Below are positions 22,901 to 37,900 of a DNA stretch of 64,000 nt, in pieces (position 1 is the stretch's first letter; each line of letters begins with the position of its first letter). The notes beneath the pieces are model-generated. The model searched no databases, was not told where the DNA came from, and saw only the letters and a program-made list of their open reading frames with translations. Both the position numbers and the translations under genes were made by a program. Source of the stretch: Cylicocyclus nassatus (lineage: Eukaryota > Nematoda > Chromadorea > Rhabditida > Strongylidae); NCBI GenBank assembly GCA_958299035.1, contig CATQJL010000112.1, positions 18,699,361 to 18,763,360 of the forward strand, written 5' to 3'.

Positions 22901-25900
22901 GTAGCACTGAGAAAAAAATAATTATAGAAATATAGGCGATTCGTTGCGCGCAAAGACTGCGGACGTATCGGCGTTTCTGTGATCGAGCGCTCTTTCGTTC
23001 TTCTTACCACCTGCTCCTCTCCCAAGCACCAGCTATTTTGGTCTTACGCAATGGCGCCCAGTCTTTGCGTGTTTTGAATCGACGATAGAATAAAAATAGT
23101 AGTACACAAAAGTGTACAATGTAGTACTTATTATTAAGGATGTACTATATTGAAAATTATAAAATCAGTATTGTAAAAGAAGTATCCTAGCTTCGTTTCG
23201 TTCTTGCCCTCAGGCGGAGTGAAGGAAGTTTTGGGTCTCCCCGAAACTCCTCAGTAAGGAAGGAGAGCCCGTGATATCGGTGTTATTTTTATTCTTGAAG
23301 GTTTTTGGGGACAATCGACAAAATGGCAGTCGAAGTCGTCAAATTCGTCACGAATTCTTCGTAGAGACTGTAATGAACAAAAAAACACGGAATAAATTTT
23401 TTACAGAAAGTCTAGAATTAATTTTTTGAAGAAAGTCTGCGCATAGACATAATTTCTGTTAATCTTCTTTGTTTCTAGCAATGTTTGTGCTTACTGTAAG
23501 CACCTGCAAGTTTATCTGAAACTCTTGCAGCTTTCATTCTCATTGCTTTTCCTGTCTTTCACTGATAAGCACGATCAAATGATTAAGTCTAGAAATCCTG
23601 CTCCTTTGACTAAAAAGTCTAAAGAGGGGGATTTGACGTCAGCGAATTTTTGTGGCGTTGACAGTTGAGTGTTAGTTTTGTTTGCAGATTTGCTATGTTT
23701 GAGTTTATTCAGCTTCTTTCGTGATTCAAAAAAGGTTTTGATTTTTATGAAATACTAGCTGGCTTACCCGGCTCCGCCGTATCCGGACCAAACTTGGCAC
23801 ACATACACTTCGGGCACCGGCGGGTGTCACAGTCCACTTTTCGTTATCGATCGATGTCGATTTTACCGATTTTTATCGATTTTTTTGCAGAGTTCACCTA
23901 CAGGGCTAGGAGTTGGCACAGGGGGGGGGGAAGTGAGCATGGGGATTCGAATACAATATTAGTTTTCAGAATTAGCGATTACTTTTATTGATTTTATCGA
24001 TTTTTTGTAAATTTTGACATGCGAGGCTGGGATTTTGCACAGGGGGGTAATCGAGCATGCTGATTACGAACACAATATTAGTTTTCAGGATCGTCCATTA
24101 CTTTTATCGATTTTATCGATTTTTTTTGTAAAGTTTGACCTGCGGGGCTGGGAGTTTGCACAGGGGGGTAATCGAGCATGCAGATTACGAATACAATATT
24201 AGTTTTCAAGATCGTCCATTACTTTTATCGATTTTATCGATTTTTTGAAAATTTGAGCTAAGGGGCTGGAATTTGGCACGGGTGTAATCGAGCATGCTGA
24301 TCACCCCCCTTGGGGATGATCAGCATGCTCGATTACCCCCCTGTGCCAACTCCCAGCCCCGTAGCTCAAACTCTGCAAAAAAATCGATAAAATCGATAAA
24401 AGTAATCGATAATCCTGAAAACCAATAGTGTATTCGGAATCCCCATGCTCGATTACCCCCCTGTGCCAACTCCCAGCCCCGTAGGTGAACTCAGCAAAAA
24501 AATCGATAAAAATCGATAAAATCGATATCGATCGATGACGAAAAGTAGCCTATGACACCCGCCGGGGCCCGTAGTGTATGTGTGCCAAGTTTGGTCCGGA
24601 TCGGTTCAGAAATGAAATTTTCTATTCGGAACATACGTACAGACATACATATTAGGTTGAACCGAAAGTTCTGTCGCACCATTTTCAAAAAATCATAATT
24701 TCTTTCGGTCACGACGATTTTGCGCAATTCAAATTTTTTCTGAAAGCGTAAGGCATGTAGTTTCCGAAAGCTAACTGGGGAGTTTCCGACATGCTCAGAT
24801 GGCAGAGATAAAAATGAAAGAACGAGATCATCCGAAATTCGGAATTTTTAAGCAAGAATTCTAGTTATTCAGAAACAGTGCGATAAAATCCAGAAAAGCC
24901 ATTATCCTAATTTTTCTTACATTTGATTACTATCTGAGTCAAGTTTGTGCTGAATGAGCCCTTTTTTAGAAAGTTATGATTTTTTGAAAAATAATGCTGA
25001 AAAATCAATTTTCTAAGAATTCTTAAGAAATGGATTTTTCGGCATTATTTTTCAAAAAATCATAACTTTTTAAAAAAGAGCTCGATCAGCACAAACTCAC
25101 TCAACTTGACTCAGATAGTAATTAAATGTAAGAAAAATTAGGATAATGGCTTTTCTGGATTTTATCGCACTGTTTCTGAATTTCTAGAATTCTTGCTTAA
25201 AAATTCCGAATTTCGGATAATTCGTTCTTTCATTTTTATCTCTGCAACCTGAGCACCTTGGAAAGTACTCAGGAAACTCTTGGAAGCTACTTGCTTTACG
25301 CTTTCAGACAAAATTTGAACTGCGCAAAATCGCCGTGAGCGAAAGAAGTTATGATTTTTTGAAAATGGTGCGACAGAACTTTCGGTTCAACCTAATACAT
25401 ACAGACAGATAAACAGACATTCAGCTTTATATATAAGATAGGTGATGATTGAATAAGTTTACGCTTGTGTTTTGTTATAAGTCGTTGCTTGGAATTTGAA
25501 GAGTAGCTTCGAAGAGCACTTCTAGGATTGTTAGCCCCTTCACCTGGAAAAATTCTAGAAAATTCTTTTTCATACAAAACTTACTGTATATATGTTTTTC
25601 GAACATATTTTTATGATTATTATTCGGTTATTCATAAGTCAAGAAAGAAAAGCACTAATAAACTAGTAAACCAGTAATCTCAAAGGTGCTTGAAGGCGCG
25701 TTCGCTCCGGGACCCGCTCGATTTACCGCTATTTGATGATTTTTGAATGCACCTTACGATTCTTTACGTATTTAAATTTCTAGAAACAATTTTTTTCCAT
25801 TTTTTCAAATGCTTAGTCCTTTGCAAAATCTGCTCGATAAACGGCTCAGTGTTTAGAAACTGATTTTATTCTGGATCCCTCATTTTAAGACTAATATTGT

Positions 25901-28900
25901 AGAAACTTCTACACGGAGAATGTTCAAAATTTGATAATCCAGCGACAAATCTCATTATTTTTTGGTCCAGCTTCCCTTCTTTGTGTCTGGTCATCTAAAA
26001 AATTTTGTGTACGTGGCTTCTAGCTTTTCTGCAAAGTCTGCAACAGAATTGGAGTTTCCAAGAATGTTTTGTCTAGAGATTGTAGGCCGAAGCAAAATAA
26101 TCGCACAGAATGACACACTATTATAGGACTTTGTTCTGTTGAGGCGATCAACAATGACTTCGAATTGTTACTCTGGTTATAGGGAGTCTAAAGAAAGAGG
26201 AAAATCTGAAAAGAAAGTAACAATTCAATAATACAACAGCAGGAAAATAATATGGTAGAAAAACAATGGTTAAAACAGTAGAAATTGTAAAGAAAGAGAC
26301 AGTAAACCTTTTTGAACTAGGCTAACCTCATAAGTTTTTTTAGCTATTTTTATCCGTCTATGACTGCAGAATTTCTTGGAATCAAATTAGGAGTATTAAG
26401 AGCCCAATATCAATTGCACAACTCAATAATACAAAAGCAAAAAAAAATAATAGGTAAAAAAACAATGGTCAAAACAGTAGAAATTGTAGAGGAAAATGAA
26501 GTAGTGAGACTTCTTTGGGTTTAGATCGCTTTTACCAGTTTTTTTTAGTTTTGAGAGAACTATTTATTTTTTAACAATTTCCTTTAATTGCGGAATACTC
26601 TGCGAATAATTTAGGAATAATAGGGCTCTTAATTACAATTCCGTTCAATTTTGATTCCCCGTGCAATTTTCCGATGATTCAGATGTCAATGCTCATCGGA
26701 TGCTGGCGGTGTCCCATGCTACAATGGATGGTGTGATGTACAGAATGCTGGCGGCAAGGTAAGAGCACAAAAAAAGTATGAAAGATCCTATAAATATGCA
26801 ATTTCTGTCATATTCCTATGCTAATGTGAGATTCCTTGAACCTTTATTCCCCCTTCCCCCTCTTTGCCTTTCCCAAATTCTCACCTTGGTGTCCTTGTGA
26901 TGATAGCGTAATATTTGCTCTCTTTGACCGGGAAGTTCTTACGACGCACTTTGTGAAAGTTTGGGTTCTGAAGCACGATGAGAATGGGAATATTTTCGAG
27001 GAGGGGGGGGGGGTTAGTGGCTATATAGCGTGGGAGTCGATGCTATGTGATTTGAATAGCAGAAGAACAATATAACGAGAGAATGAGCGGAATAATAATC
27101 TTATGCGAATGTTGGAACGGTGCCAAGGGGAGAAAAATTATGGTAATAGGTACTATGAGATCTTTGCTAGAAAGCAATAAACTAACCTCTCTTATATAGA
27201 AGAGAAAGTAAGTGAATATTTGGGTAAATTTTTTTAAAAAAGTTTCCTATCCGATTTTTGCAAAATTTTTGTTAGTTCTCCATTTTTCTATAAATTGAAC
27301 TTCTTTTTCGTTACTCTCTTTTTTATGGACAGTAGCATGTCGTTTTTACCATCCTATCTAGAAATCACTCGTCTATCATTTTTTATATATTTTTCCAGCA
27401 CTTTTTATAAAAAAATTATGAACTGACGATGCACTCTTTAACTAAAAAAAACGATTTGACAGAAGATTTTGTGTCTTATAGCAAGACCTCCATTTTTTGA
27501 ATTAATATCCATTAGTCTGAATATTGGCATCACAGTTGGCATACATAGTTGTTGGCCAAGCTAAAAAAACCCTCTTGACAACTAGGTGCCGCTATGGGCC
27601 CCTCATAAATTGGGCCATGACGTCGTCATGACACGATTGCCATGTATGATCGTCATATACGGATGATTGGTGGAATGGGAGAAGGTGGTAAAGGGGAAGA
27701 AAGTGATAGGGGGCTTGGGAATCTGATGGGGAAGCGAGGGAAAGCTGGCTTTTTAAATCGACTACTACGGAGTATAACTACCCTATTTTCCGGCGTATAA
27801 GCCGCAATTATTTTCACCGCGCGCGGTCTAACGTGCGTTGTCGGTCGCGAAGCGCGAAGCCGCGCAAGCTGCCAAACTATCTGTTTTACCTAATAACTTG
27901 ATAGTAGTTCTGCTTTCATTCATTGTTTTAAAAACGTTGAAAGTACCGTTGAAAATTCAGCGATATTATCGAAAGCCACAGTGTAGCTTCAACATCAATA
28001 ACATCATTGAAAACAAAAGAAAGCACCTTCTCCATGGTACTTGAGGAAAGAAATTACTACCTAAATTACACCCCCCAAAATCGTCCGAATTTTTGAGAGG
28101 ATTCAAGAAATACCTGAAAACATGGATATGCGCAATGGAGAGCAGTCAAAAACGCATTGAGTCTTCAGTTTATTAGATTAGAAATATTCTTTTTGAGGGC
28201 GCTTTCGCGCCATTGCTCGCTGCGGCGGGTGCGGCTTATATAAGGTGCGGCTTATAAGCCGGAAAATAGGGTAGTTGTGACTGATTCTCGTTACATTTTC
28301 AAATCTTTTTGAAACCGGAGAAATTTCTATCATTTGACAAGTCACATTATTGTTACTATTTTGCGTTTTGGGGTATACCGTATTCAATTCTTTTCCAGGT
28401 AGGAGCCTGTGCATTGGCTCGAATAGGAAATCGTCAGCAATTCGCTTGTGTACGAGTGAAGCCGACTAGCGAAGATGCTTGTAAAGTTGATCGACGTCAT
28501 GACGAAGTGGTGGTGAGTCAGAATTTTTTTTTTAATTCAGGAAAAAAGTCCGCGTTGTTTTTCTCAATTTTTTACGACTTTTGAATTGACACTTTTTTGT
28601 TTCGCGCTGTCTATCCAGCGTGTGAAGCTTTTATTCTTATTTTTGTGCGCATATTTTTGGGCGGCTTGTACGCGGGGGATGGGATGTGCTAATTTTGGCC
28701 ACGCAACAGCCCCCCCCCCCCCGAAGCCCCCGAAAATGGCGCCAAATCATGCTTTTAACGTAATCAAGCGTCTGTAATGTGAGTCGCGGGCTTGAGACTT
28801 GACCGACGTCTCAAATCGTAGACAAAGCAATAGCTACGGCAGCGGACCGACTGCTGACCGCTCGCAAAATGCTTTGTTCAACGCTTGCAGCCTTGAAACG

Positions 28901-31900
28901 GGGTTTATTTGAGTAGAAATCAAATATTGGCAGAATTTGAACTGGGTAACATTGTCAGAGAAGAAAAGAGAAATTTCCAGAAATGCAGAAAAAGAGAAAT
29001 TACTGAAATATCTGTCATTGCTTGTTCTGCACTTTTGCTCTTTGAAATCGTAATCTTAACGTCAGATCGCATGTTTGTTTATACAGAAATGCATAGAATA
29101 GCGAAGGAACGAAAAATTGTTTTGTTTTCTTCTGCCGAGCGAGGCTGGCTGTCATTTAGAGAATGTTAAACGATGTTACGTTGAAAAAAAATAAAGAAGA
29201 ACAAGAAGAAATGTTAATGTTAAAGAAGGAAAACTTGCTTTGAGAAAAATGTCGACTATTATGTTTTTATTTATTTATTTCACCTATCTTATACACCTAT
29301 TTATTATTATTTCCTGCTCAAGAAATTGCCTATAGTGAAAGTCATCAACAAATAAAAAAAAACAAAAGTTATCAAAACTAAGGACAAAGCAACTAACTAA
29401 GCAGAATATTTTGAAAGAAAAGGAAGCTTTTTTACTATTTCAATTCATCTCCTGTCAATTTTTACTTTTTTTTACTTTCTAGCTGTCAACTTACGAGGAA
29501 TTAGAAGTGGTTCTATAATTTTCGGGATCCTTTTTGATTTTTTGTTTCTAAGATTAGCTGATCTGTAGGTTTGTCTCCCCCCCCCCCCTCCTCCCAACCC
29601 AAATTTACTGTTAGAAAAACTCTGTCATAAACCAGATAATTGCAAAGCTGATAATCTGGTCAGATGCCACAATAACCCTGAATATGATGCTATTAACATA
29701 GGTGAAAAAATCCATGTATTAGCGATGATGCATACCTATTGTCCTAGTTCTGAAAGTCACATATCGAACTATTTTGAAGATTAGATGTTAGAAATCAGTA
29801 CGATCATTGTTGAAATTGTGGAGCAGATAATAGTGCAAATTCATTTATTATCGTAGTTCGAGGAAAAAAAGTGATTTGGGAAGTTACAACGTCAAATTGA
29901 TGGCTCAGACTAATTGTTCAATTTTGGGTCCTTTAGCTCGTAGAGGGAGATGATTTGTGGTTGGTCAGATTTGCTTGAAAAATTCCTAAAGAAATAAAGT
30001 TTCAATGGCTTGGCAAATCATTCCTAGCGATCCGCGAAGAAGTGGCGAGGGGAGGGGGGGGGGACAATTAGGATTTCTCCACATCGAAAAAAATCTGAGC
30101 TTTAGAGAAATTTAGCTTATTGAAAGACTAAAAAACGTTTGAAATATAAAAAAAAACAAAAAAACGTTTTCTTTGTCACCTCAATAACAGAATTCTACCA
30201 AGCACGCCACTTCTTCTGTTATTCCTACTATATTATTATTAGAATCATATCATTATTCTACTATTAAAACAATATTCATAAATTACATACTTTTATAATA
30301 ATGTTATTATCCCGTGGTCATGTTTGCAATTTTTGAAAGGATTAATATGCTTGAATTGATTTAACAATCCATTTTTTCCTAGTAAAATTTCCTATCAAGT
30401 TGAAACTGATGACTGTTGGTATAAGAAATACAAATAGGATTTGTTTTTCAATCAAAAGTATCAAAATAGGAATCATGCCACCAAAAACCACATTTCATCT
30501 GCGCGCCATTTCAGCGCCTATCAAAGTTTTTATGAAAGGGTTAGAATAACTTGTAGTGCTGAAGCGTGAAACTCGTTCAATCAGCTTGATTTCTTCCATG
30601 TGCCATAAGAAATGCCGAAATTCATTACTTATGTTGTACTGCGATTGTATTGTACGTAATTTAGCATCTGGTTGGGATGACAAGCTGTTTGCATTCAACT
30701 ATGAATCACAGCTGAAGCGTGTAATTCAGCTGTACAACATCTTTTTGTTCTCTTTTCCACCTCGTATTTCCTCCCTCTAGCCTTTTGTTTTCTTCAGGCA
30801 AATGTACGAATGCTTAGCTTCATTCCTGGCCAGGCTCGCGCCGAAGTCAGGAATGAAGCAGGCTGAATTAAAAAAGCAAACAGAGACCATGGAAGAGTTG
30901 TGGCTCGCGCACGGAATGAGCATAAGCAGAGCTGAGTCAGCCCAAGCCAGCAGCCATTAGCTTTGTTTGATCATTGCTTCGACTCCCCCCCCCCCTCCCG
31001 CGCTTCGCTCCACACAGTTGCTATTGTAACAAGCTTGGCGCTTTTGCATGAGACTGTGCGGGCGCAGGAGGAATGACCCTCGAGCGAGGGGGTGCAAATC
31101 AGCTGTTTCGGACATAAAGCATCGCGAAATGGGGCGTTTTGGGGTTTTCTTAAAAGTTATTACAACTAAAATTAGCTTTAACAAAGATTTTAGGGGGTGA
31201 TTAGGCATATGCTCACTTTTCAAAGGAGTTGATTTTATCTGTTGGTCTAGATTTATGCACTTTCTTGAGGGAGATTACCCCTAACCACCCCTAAACCTCA
31301 GAGGGTACTTTTGTTACGCTTGTGGATAAGTCGAGGTAAAGCAGGAAAAATTTCGATCAATCACATAAGATCGAAACAATTTGCATATTTCGATTTCGCG
31401 GGTTAAGCGTTAATACTTTTGCGAACGTATAACAAAGTACTAGAACTAGGCAAACTGTACTACGACTTAGGTAACATAGTGCTGACAAGTCTTGCGATCA
31501 CATTTTGTAAAGGGACCAGTTTTCGTCGTGAGAGAATGATAAGCCCTGCAAGAAGTTGAGTGGGTGTACGTCATGAAAATGGTAGCGTTTGCGCTCCCTG
31601 TCAAATAATTTTTATAAATATAGAAGTTGAAAACAGATATTGAATATGGACAGAAATGAAACTTATATCCATCAGTTTGATCTCCACAATCTCTCATAGA
31701 TTTGAAATTTTGACAAAAAAAAATAAATGCAACCCTAATTTTATCATTACAAATGAGGGCATACACATTGATAAAATTCTAATCAATAAGTAATTTAATG
31801 ATGAATTTTTTGAACTTAATTTATAAAAACGTTACCTGTACCAAAAAATGTCAATGGACCACTGAAGTATTTTGGCAATCTCTCGCAATCTGAATTTTCT

Positions 31901-34900
31901 CCAATTTTGTTAGAATTAAGTTTCCTCATTCTTTCCGATGTATACTTCCTCGGGTTACACGCAGAAAGAGAACTATAGCATAAAAATAAATGGTACAGAT
32001 TTCCATTCCGTTTCGATCCTAATTACTAGACAATCAGAAAAATTACGGCCTTTCCAGGGAGGGTAGTTCAAGTTTTCTGGCAAATTCTACGAATTGACAG
32101 TTTTCAAATTTTGCAGTCAGCCTGAACTAGATAATCTGCACTTACTCTACACTTTCTTGCTTATAAAACTTTTGCTCACTAGGTGGATGTTTACCCTGTC
32201 GCAGTTTCAAATGTGTACTACTTTGCGTAAAAAAATTTTGTTTGATTTCTCTTCTAGTTTCTATTTTTATTTCTCAAACCTGACTCTTCTCCATACAGTC
32301 AACACCCAGCAAAGCTTAAAGCTTCTCAATGTCGGTTCTTTGGAGCTTCTGCCGGTTTCAGAGGGAAAGTGCCGTCGGTGCACCAAAAAGAGCTCTTCGT
32401 ACAAAAAGAAACGGTCGCTTCATTGCAAGTTTTTCTCACTGGGAGGGAAAGAGAGGAGACTCGTACCCGAGCCGACTACTGGAATGGGGAAAGAGCTGGA
32501 AATTTGAAGAAAGTGGGAAAAGTGTTTTTTTGGACGAGTTCTCGCGCTCCTTTTGGTCTCAGGCATCACCAGCTCCGCATAGGATATGATTCTATATGAT
32601 TCTCACCGCGTTGCTGAATACAATAGTGCTCAGCCTCCAGATCCGTAATGATTGTTGTTTGTCCGTAATTTTGCGACAATGAGCAGCTATTGTGTGTGAT
32701 AGATACGTCCGAGTTGAATCAGCAGCAGCCGATGTTTGTTGGCTGGCTTTTACTGTCCGAACGTTACGATCAAACATCTCTGACTAATGGCAATAATGAG
32801 CGCCCGGCTATGAAAATCGCCCGCTATCAGGGCAGCTGCTTATGCAGGAGAGTGGAAATGGTAATAAAATATTATATTGCTGCTTTTTTATGGTCTAGTC
32901 TAGGAAAGAGCTGATAACGAGGTGTTGATGTCGGCTAAAAAAATTTCAAATTTGTTCAGTGGTGGGAAAGCTTCTGATAAGAACTTTATACTAGGGGAAT
33001 TACAAAACCAAACCTACTAGTAATTTTTTTCTTCAAATTCGAAAAATTGAGCAATATATGAGATGAAGTCTATGTTATAAAAAGAGACTTTTATTGCATC
33101 CTCAACTGCCTTAAAGCAAAAAAAAACGTGCTCCCCCCGCTGACTGGGTTGCGAAATTTTGGAAAGTTAGCTACAAGGGTTATTAAAAAAAAGAAAACAT
33201 AAGAATTGACATGTTCATACTTGTAAATGACTAAAATTATTTATGGAATTTTTTAAAAATTTGAATAAGCCTTGTATGAAATTTTTTTGGGGGTGTGGTT
33301 GCCTCCATGCCTCCTGTTTCTAAAATGTCGGGGTTATAGACCCGCAGAAATTTTGGGATTTATCCTAAAAACGACTTTTCGAAGTGCGTGGTGTTCATGC
33401 ACCTCTATTCGAAGAAAAACTTTTGTCTCCCTCCCCCCCCCCCCCTCCTCCCGAACGGAAATCCTGGGTACACTACTGGAAAAAGGGAAGTAAATATTTG
33501 GATCTAATCATTACGTTTACATTTTTTAAAATTTTTCATCAAGATTTTACTGGGCAAAAAAAACATTTGAAATTATGTCTTCTTCTTCGTGATAAAAATA
33601 AAAGAATATTTCTTGACATAGTGAATAAAAACCGAGGGGGGGGGGAAGACAGGGTTTGTACTCTGACCTCCAAGGCTATACTTCACAATTTTTTTTCTTA
33701 TTCGCACAAGTTGAGAATTTGCAGGTAATTTTCATGAAAAACATCAATTGAGAGGTCAGTGAGCGTAACTGACTGTATGTAAGTTGTATACAATTTTCGG
33801 GGGAATTGAGGGAACAAGGAGGGTGGGGAAGGGGGGCTAAAAAAGATGTGGTATCTCATTGATAATATGAGTTTTGAGCTTTGAAATATTTTTCTTATTA
33901 TGATTTTTTATAGTCTTATGATGACGGTTCAAGTAGTTTTACTATGAGACCAGTAGTTGCTTCAGTTTTTTATCTTCAATTCCAGAGTAAAGTACAGATA
34001 ATTCTTTTCGTAATATTATTTTCTTTCTTGCTCTCATAATAGGTTAAATAAGCGTTATATTTTCTTTATCCTTTTTTGATCTTGATTTTCAAAGTCAATC
34101 CTATGGAAATATTTTTTGAGCTGTTTTCCTGATTTTTTCTTTTCCAATTACAGGTGAAATGTTGGTGTCGAAGTCAAGACTATTGCAATACGGATCTTTC
34201 CGATCGTATTGAAGAAGATCATGAAGCACCGCAAAATCAAGTTGTTGCCGCTGAGGTTGGTAAAATAATTTCAGATTTTTTCTTGTAAATTTCTTTGGCT
34301 TGTGAATTTTATTCTCAAAAGCAAATCTATGTTTGAAGAGAGACGATACGTATTTCAAGAAAATCGAAACCACAACAACGACAGTGATTGAAGCGGAAAA
34401 GGAAGATGTTAAAGAAGATTTTGTTATTGAGAAAAACTACGATATGAAGGATGAGTACGTTTTGCATTTCTGTCTTGCAGCCCATTTTTCTTTGCTTTCT
34501 TTCTTTCTTTTTCATTATAGATTTTCTTTTCTTTTTGTCCTACGGTGATTGAATGTGTAAAAGTGGGGTGAGCGTTTGCAGCTTCTGTGATTTCGTTATG
34601 ACGTTTCATCCATCAATTTGAATCAAAGAAGTACTGAGTTTTCTAGGCGTAAGCGGAAGGGGCGGGGAGGGGGGGGGGGAGTCAAAAATTTTTTGTGGAA
34701 GTCGAAAGTCTCTAATTCTAGTCTCGTAATTTGACAGAGTATTCATCAACGAGTTTTATGTAAAATATTGATCACAGAAGAAGTTGCCAGAGAGTTTAAT
34801 TTTTTTATTCAAACTCAAATATTGATTGATTATCATTCCATCTTAATTTGATTCTTCAATTATTCCAGAAACCTCGCATGCATAAATTACTTCATTTATT

Positions 34901-37900
34901 TTTTGGTCAACTAAAATATGATTATCGGGTTAATTGCATTTTCGATTTTCTCAAATTTTTTCTTTAATTTTTGTACTATTCTTATACTTAAGCTTGTTCA
35001 TCTCAGCTCAATCGATATATTGATAAATTGCACTTTTATTGATTACTGCATTGGCATCATGTGAAACTGAATGGCAAAATTAGACTGAGTAAATGAATTA
35101 TTTTATTCTTACACAAAACTTCCTGTTTCATTTGAAAGCCGCTACAGATTTTCGGGGACCAGTTTTCACTGCACAAACAAATTTCGTTTCTGGACTTATT
35201 GATGTAAAAGTGGGTGCCGTTCCCGGAAAGTGCTTGAAAAAAATAGTACTAGCAATAAATCATTTTGTTACTACAAAAGTTCTTGTTTTTCTTGAGAGGC
35301 ACTATAGCCGTCCGGGGATCAGTTTTCGCTCCATAAACAAATTTTGTTTTTGGTTTTATTGGTATGAGAGGGGTTTAATGAGTATGAGTAAATAAAATAT
35401 TTGTTGCTACAAAAAGTTCCCGTTTCTCCAGACAGCCTAAGCCTCCCGGGGGATCAATTTCCGCGCTCCACAAACAAACCTTATTTTTAGTCTTCTTGTG
35501 AAATTGATACCCATTGCGAGGACTATATCTCCCCCCCCCCTCCTCCCCCATATCGTGTCGTCTTTTTTGCCCTGACCTTAGCCGCATTCGCATGGCACCA
35601 CATTTTCTAGCCGTATAATCAAACAGTGGCCTCGAATTTCATGTTCCAATTTTAGCCTCGCCGATATCATGTTACAATAAAGCGCTTGCGAAATCCGGAG
35701 AAATTCCCATGGATATACGGGAGGGGAAAAAGCTAGGCGGCGTGGGGAAGGGGGTATAGTTTTCTTGGTTTCTGATCGCCAAAAACGTGGTCACAATCGC
35801 CTTAAATGGCTAATCCTTGCCGCGTCACTGCCCGCTATCAATGCGGTTTGCAAATCGAGTCGCACAAGCGTTCGCAAATGACTTTGTTGAACTTTACTCG
35901 TTCCCAGGAGAATGTGCGAAATAATTTACGGTCGTGTTTGTTAAATTTGGATTTTCTTTACTGAAGGGTCAGCGCATTATTAGCGGTAAAACTAGTGGTT
36001 CGAATGATGTAAAAGTTTAAAGCAAGCTAAAAATAGCAGTTGAAACAGAATTATTTTTGAAAGTATAGCTGAGAGTAAGTCGTAGAATTGGCATTTTCCA
36101 GATTCATGCATGGTAAAATTAGGGTATCCTGTTATGGTAGTGTTACGATAAGAGTTATTAGCGAGATAAAATCGCAAGTTTAAGCGCAGATACTCTTGAA
36201 AAATAGCTTGCACGTTTCTAGGAGTGTGAGAATTTTTATGTTGTTTTTTTGGCAAACTTTTCGTCTTTCTCGTCGGGTTTACGGTGTCATTACGGAATGG
36301 TTGTGGTGACACTACGGTTGGTGTTCGGAACTGTTTAAGAAGAGAAAATGAAACGGGAATTTTTTTTTTGAAACTAGAGCTAAGAGCAAGTGCGAAAATT
36401 TCCCCTGTCTTCTTAGCCACCTTTTCAATTCTGAGTGTAGAATTACGGTAGCTTTTGTTGTGATAATACTTACATAAAAATTTAGAAGGTTACGGTAACG
36501 CTACGGTAATAATTATGGTGGAATTATGATAACCTTTAAAGCCAGCAAAAACCTGATACTCGAAATGCGAATTTCCCACAGACGAGCTAAAAGTAAGTAT
36601 GACTCTGTTTCTTGTTTTCTTTGCCAATTTTTCGATTTTACGGAGAAGTTACGGTGGGATTACGGTAAAATTACGGTAATGCCACGCTAATAACTCGAGT
36701 TGAAACTCGCAAGACGGAGATCTTTGAAGGCTTGCGTGTTCTTAGGAGCGCGGAAATTGATTGCTCGTTTTGGCACAGTTTCATTGCTGTAGGATTACGG
36801 TAGCATTACGGTCATGGTCAGTCACCAATAGTCATGGTAGTATTGTGGCAAAAGTAGTAAGTTAACCGTAAGCCAAAACGGAAGTTTTGAAAGTGCTCGC
36901 GGTCAGAAGGGAACGCGTAATTCAACATCTGCATTTTTTCTTTAGAGTTACTGTAGCATTACGGTACTGGTAATGGAAAAACAACGGTAGAAGTTTTCAA
37001 CCGTAAAATATTGCATGTTGAAAAGAATTTCGCAATGGCTTGCAAGTTCCCAAGGAATAGCTTGAACATTTTCTCTCTTTATGCCTAATTTGCGACTTAT
37101 GGTGGGATTACGGTAGCATCACGGTAATAACAGTAATATTACGGTAATGATAATCCAGAGAGAGCTAAAACTGCGAGTTAGAACAACTCCTCAGGAATAT
37201 AGCTGAGAGCAAGTACGAATTTTACGTTTTTCTCCGGTTTACTTCGTGAACGGCAGAATTACGGTAGAATTACTGTAATATTTGTAGCATTAGGTGGAAA
37301 CCTAGGACCGCGCAAAAGTTGCAAGTCGAGCATATTCCCACGGAAATAATGTGAGTAATATCTTTGTTTTTGCATATTTTCCAATTCTTACGGTAGGATT
37401 ACGGTTACTTTTCGGTATTAGTTGCTTACCACGGTAAAGGTCCGAAAGCGAACTCAAAACCGTAAGTTGAAACGGGAATTTCTCGAAAGCAGCTTAAAGT
37501 ACATGTAGCTCTCAATAGCTGGTCATTGTCCTTATGTTGGCTAGAGCTGTTTCCACATACGTGCCCGCAGCTGGGTGTCAATACGTCCGATGGTGTTTGT
37601 CTTGTAATGGAAGGATGCCGTCGTAAGCGTCTTTGTGGGTAGCGCTGCGCTTGTGTTCAAGAGGAAACCGGAGACGGGGCATGCGGGCGGACGGGGGTCA
37701 TCAAGGGGATTTGTTCGGATTTTACACGAAGTGAGGATTTACGGAAGCATTTTTCGAATTTTCATAGGCTTTTTTGGAATGTTCACGAAATTGTCTGACT
37801 TGGGTTTCTTGTCTGGGAAATTATTGGAAGGCCCTAACTAAGCCATTGCCCAAAAGGCAGCTTATATGAATTATTCATGGCCAAGAAATTCAACTACAAA

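Larger units (their letters stand above)
20048..26682 (+). other. First intron of copy 2 gene
   Basis: This 6.6 kb intron joins the signal-peptide exon to the first cysteine exon, phase 2 on both sides. It contains a minisatellite (20125-20500), G-runs at ~20080, 21190 and 23925, A-rich sequence (21660-21760), a hammerhead-like motif (21824-21861), a nested palindromic mobile element (23754-25441) and a twofold intron-block repeat (26265-26650). Between 21900 and 23750 I see only AT-rich sequence. Confidence 0.65.
28513..34153 (+). other. Third intron of copy 2 gene
   Basis: Joins the two halves of the cysteine domain (phase 0). 28513-29918 has no counterpart inside the window and shows a C-run (~28710) and AT-rich sequence only. 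From 29919 on it parallels copy 1 bases 2-4170, including the islands at 30583-30960 and 32295-32920. G-runs occur at ~30055, 33640 and 33840. Confidence 0.65.
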
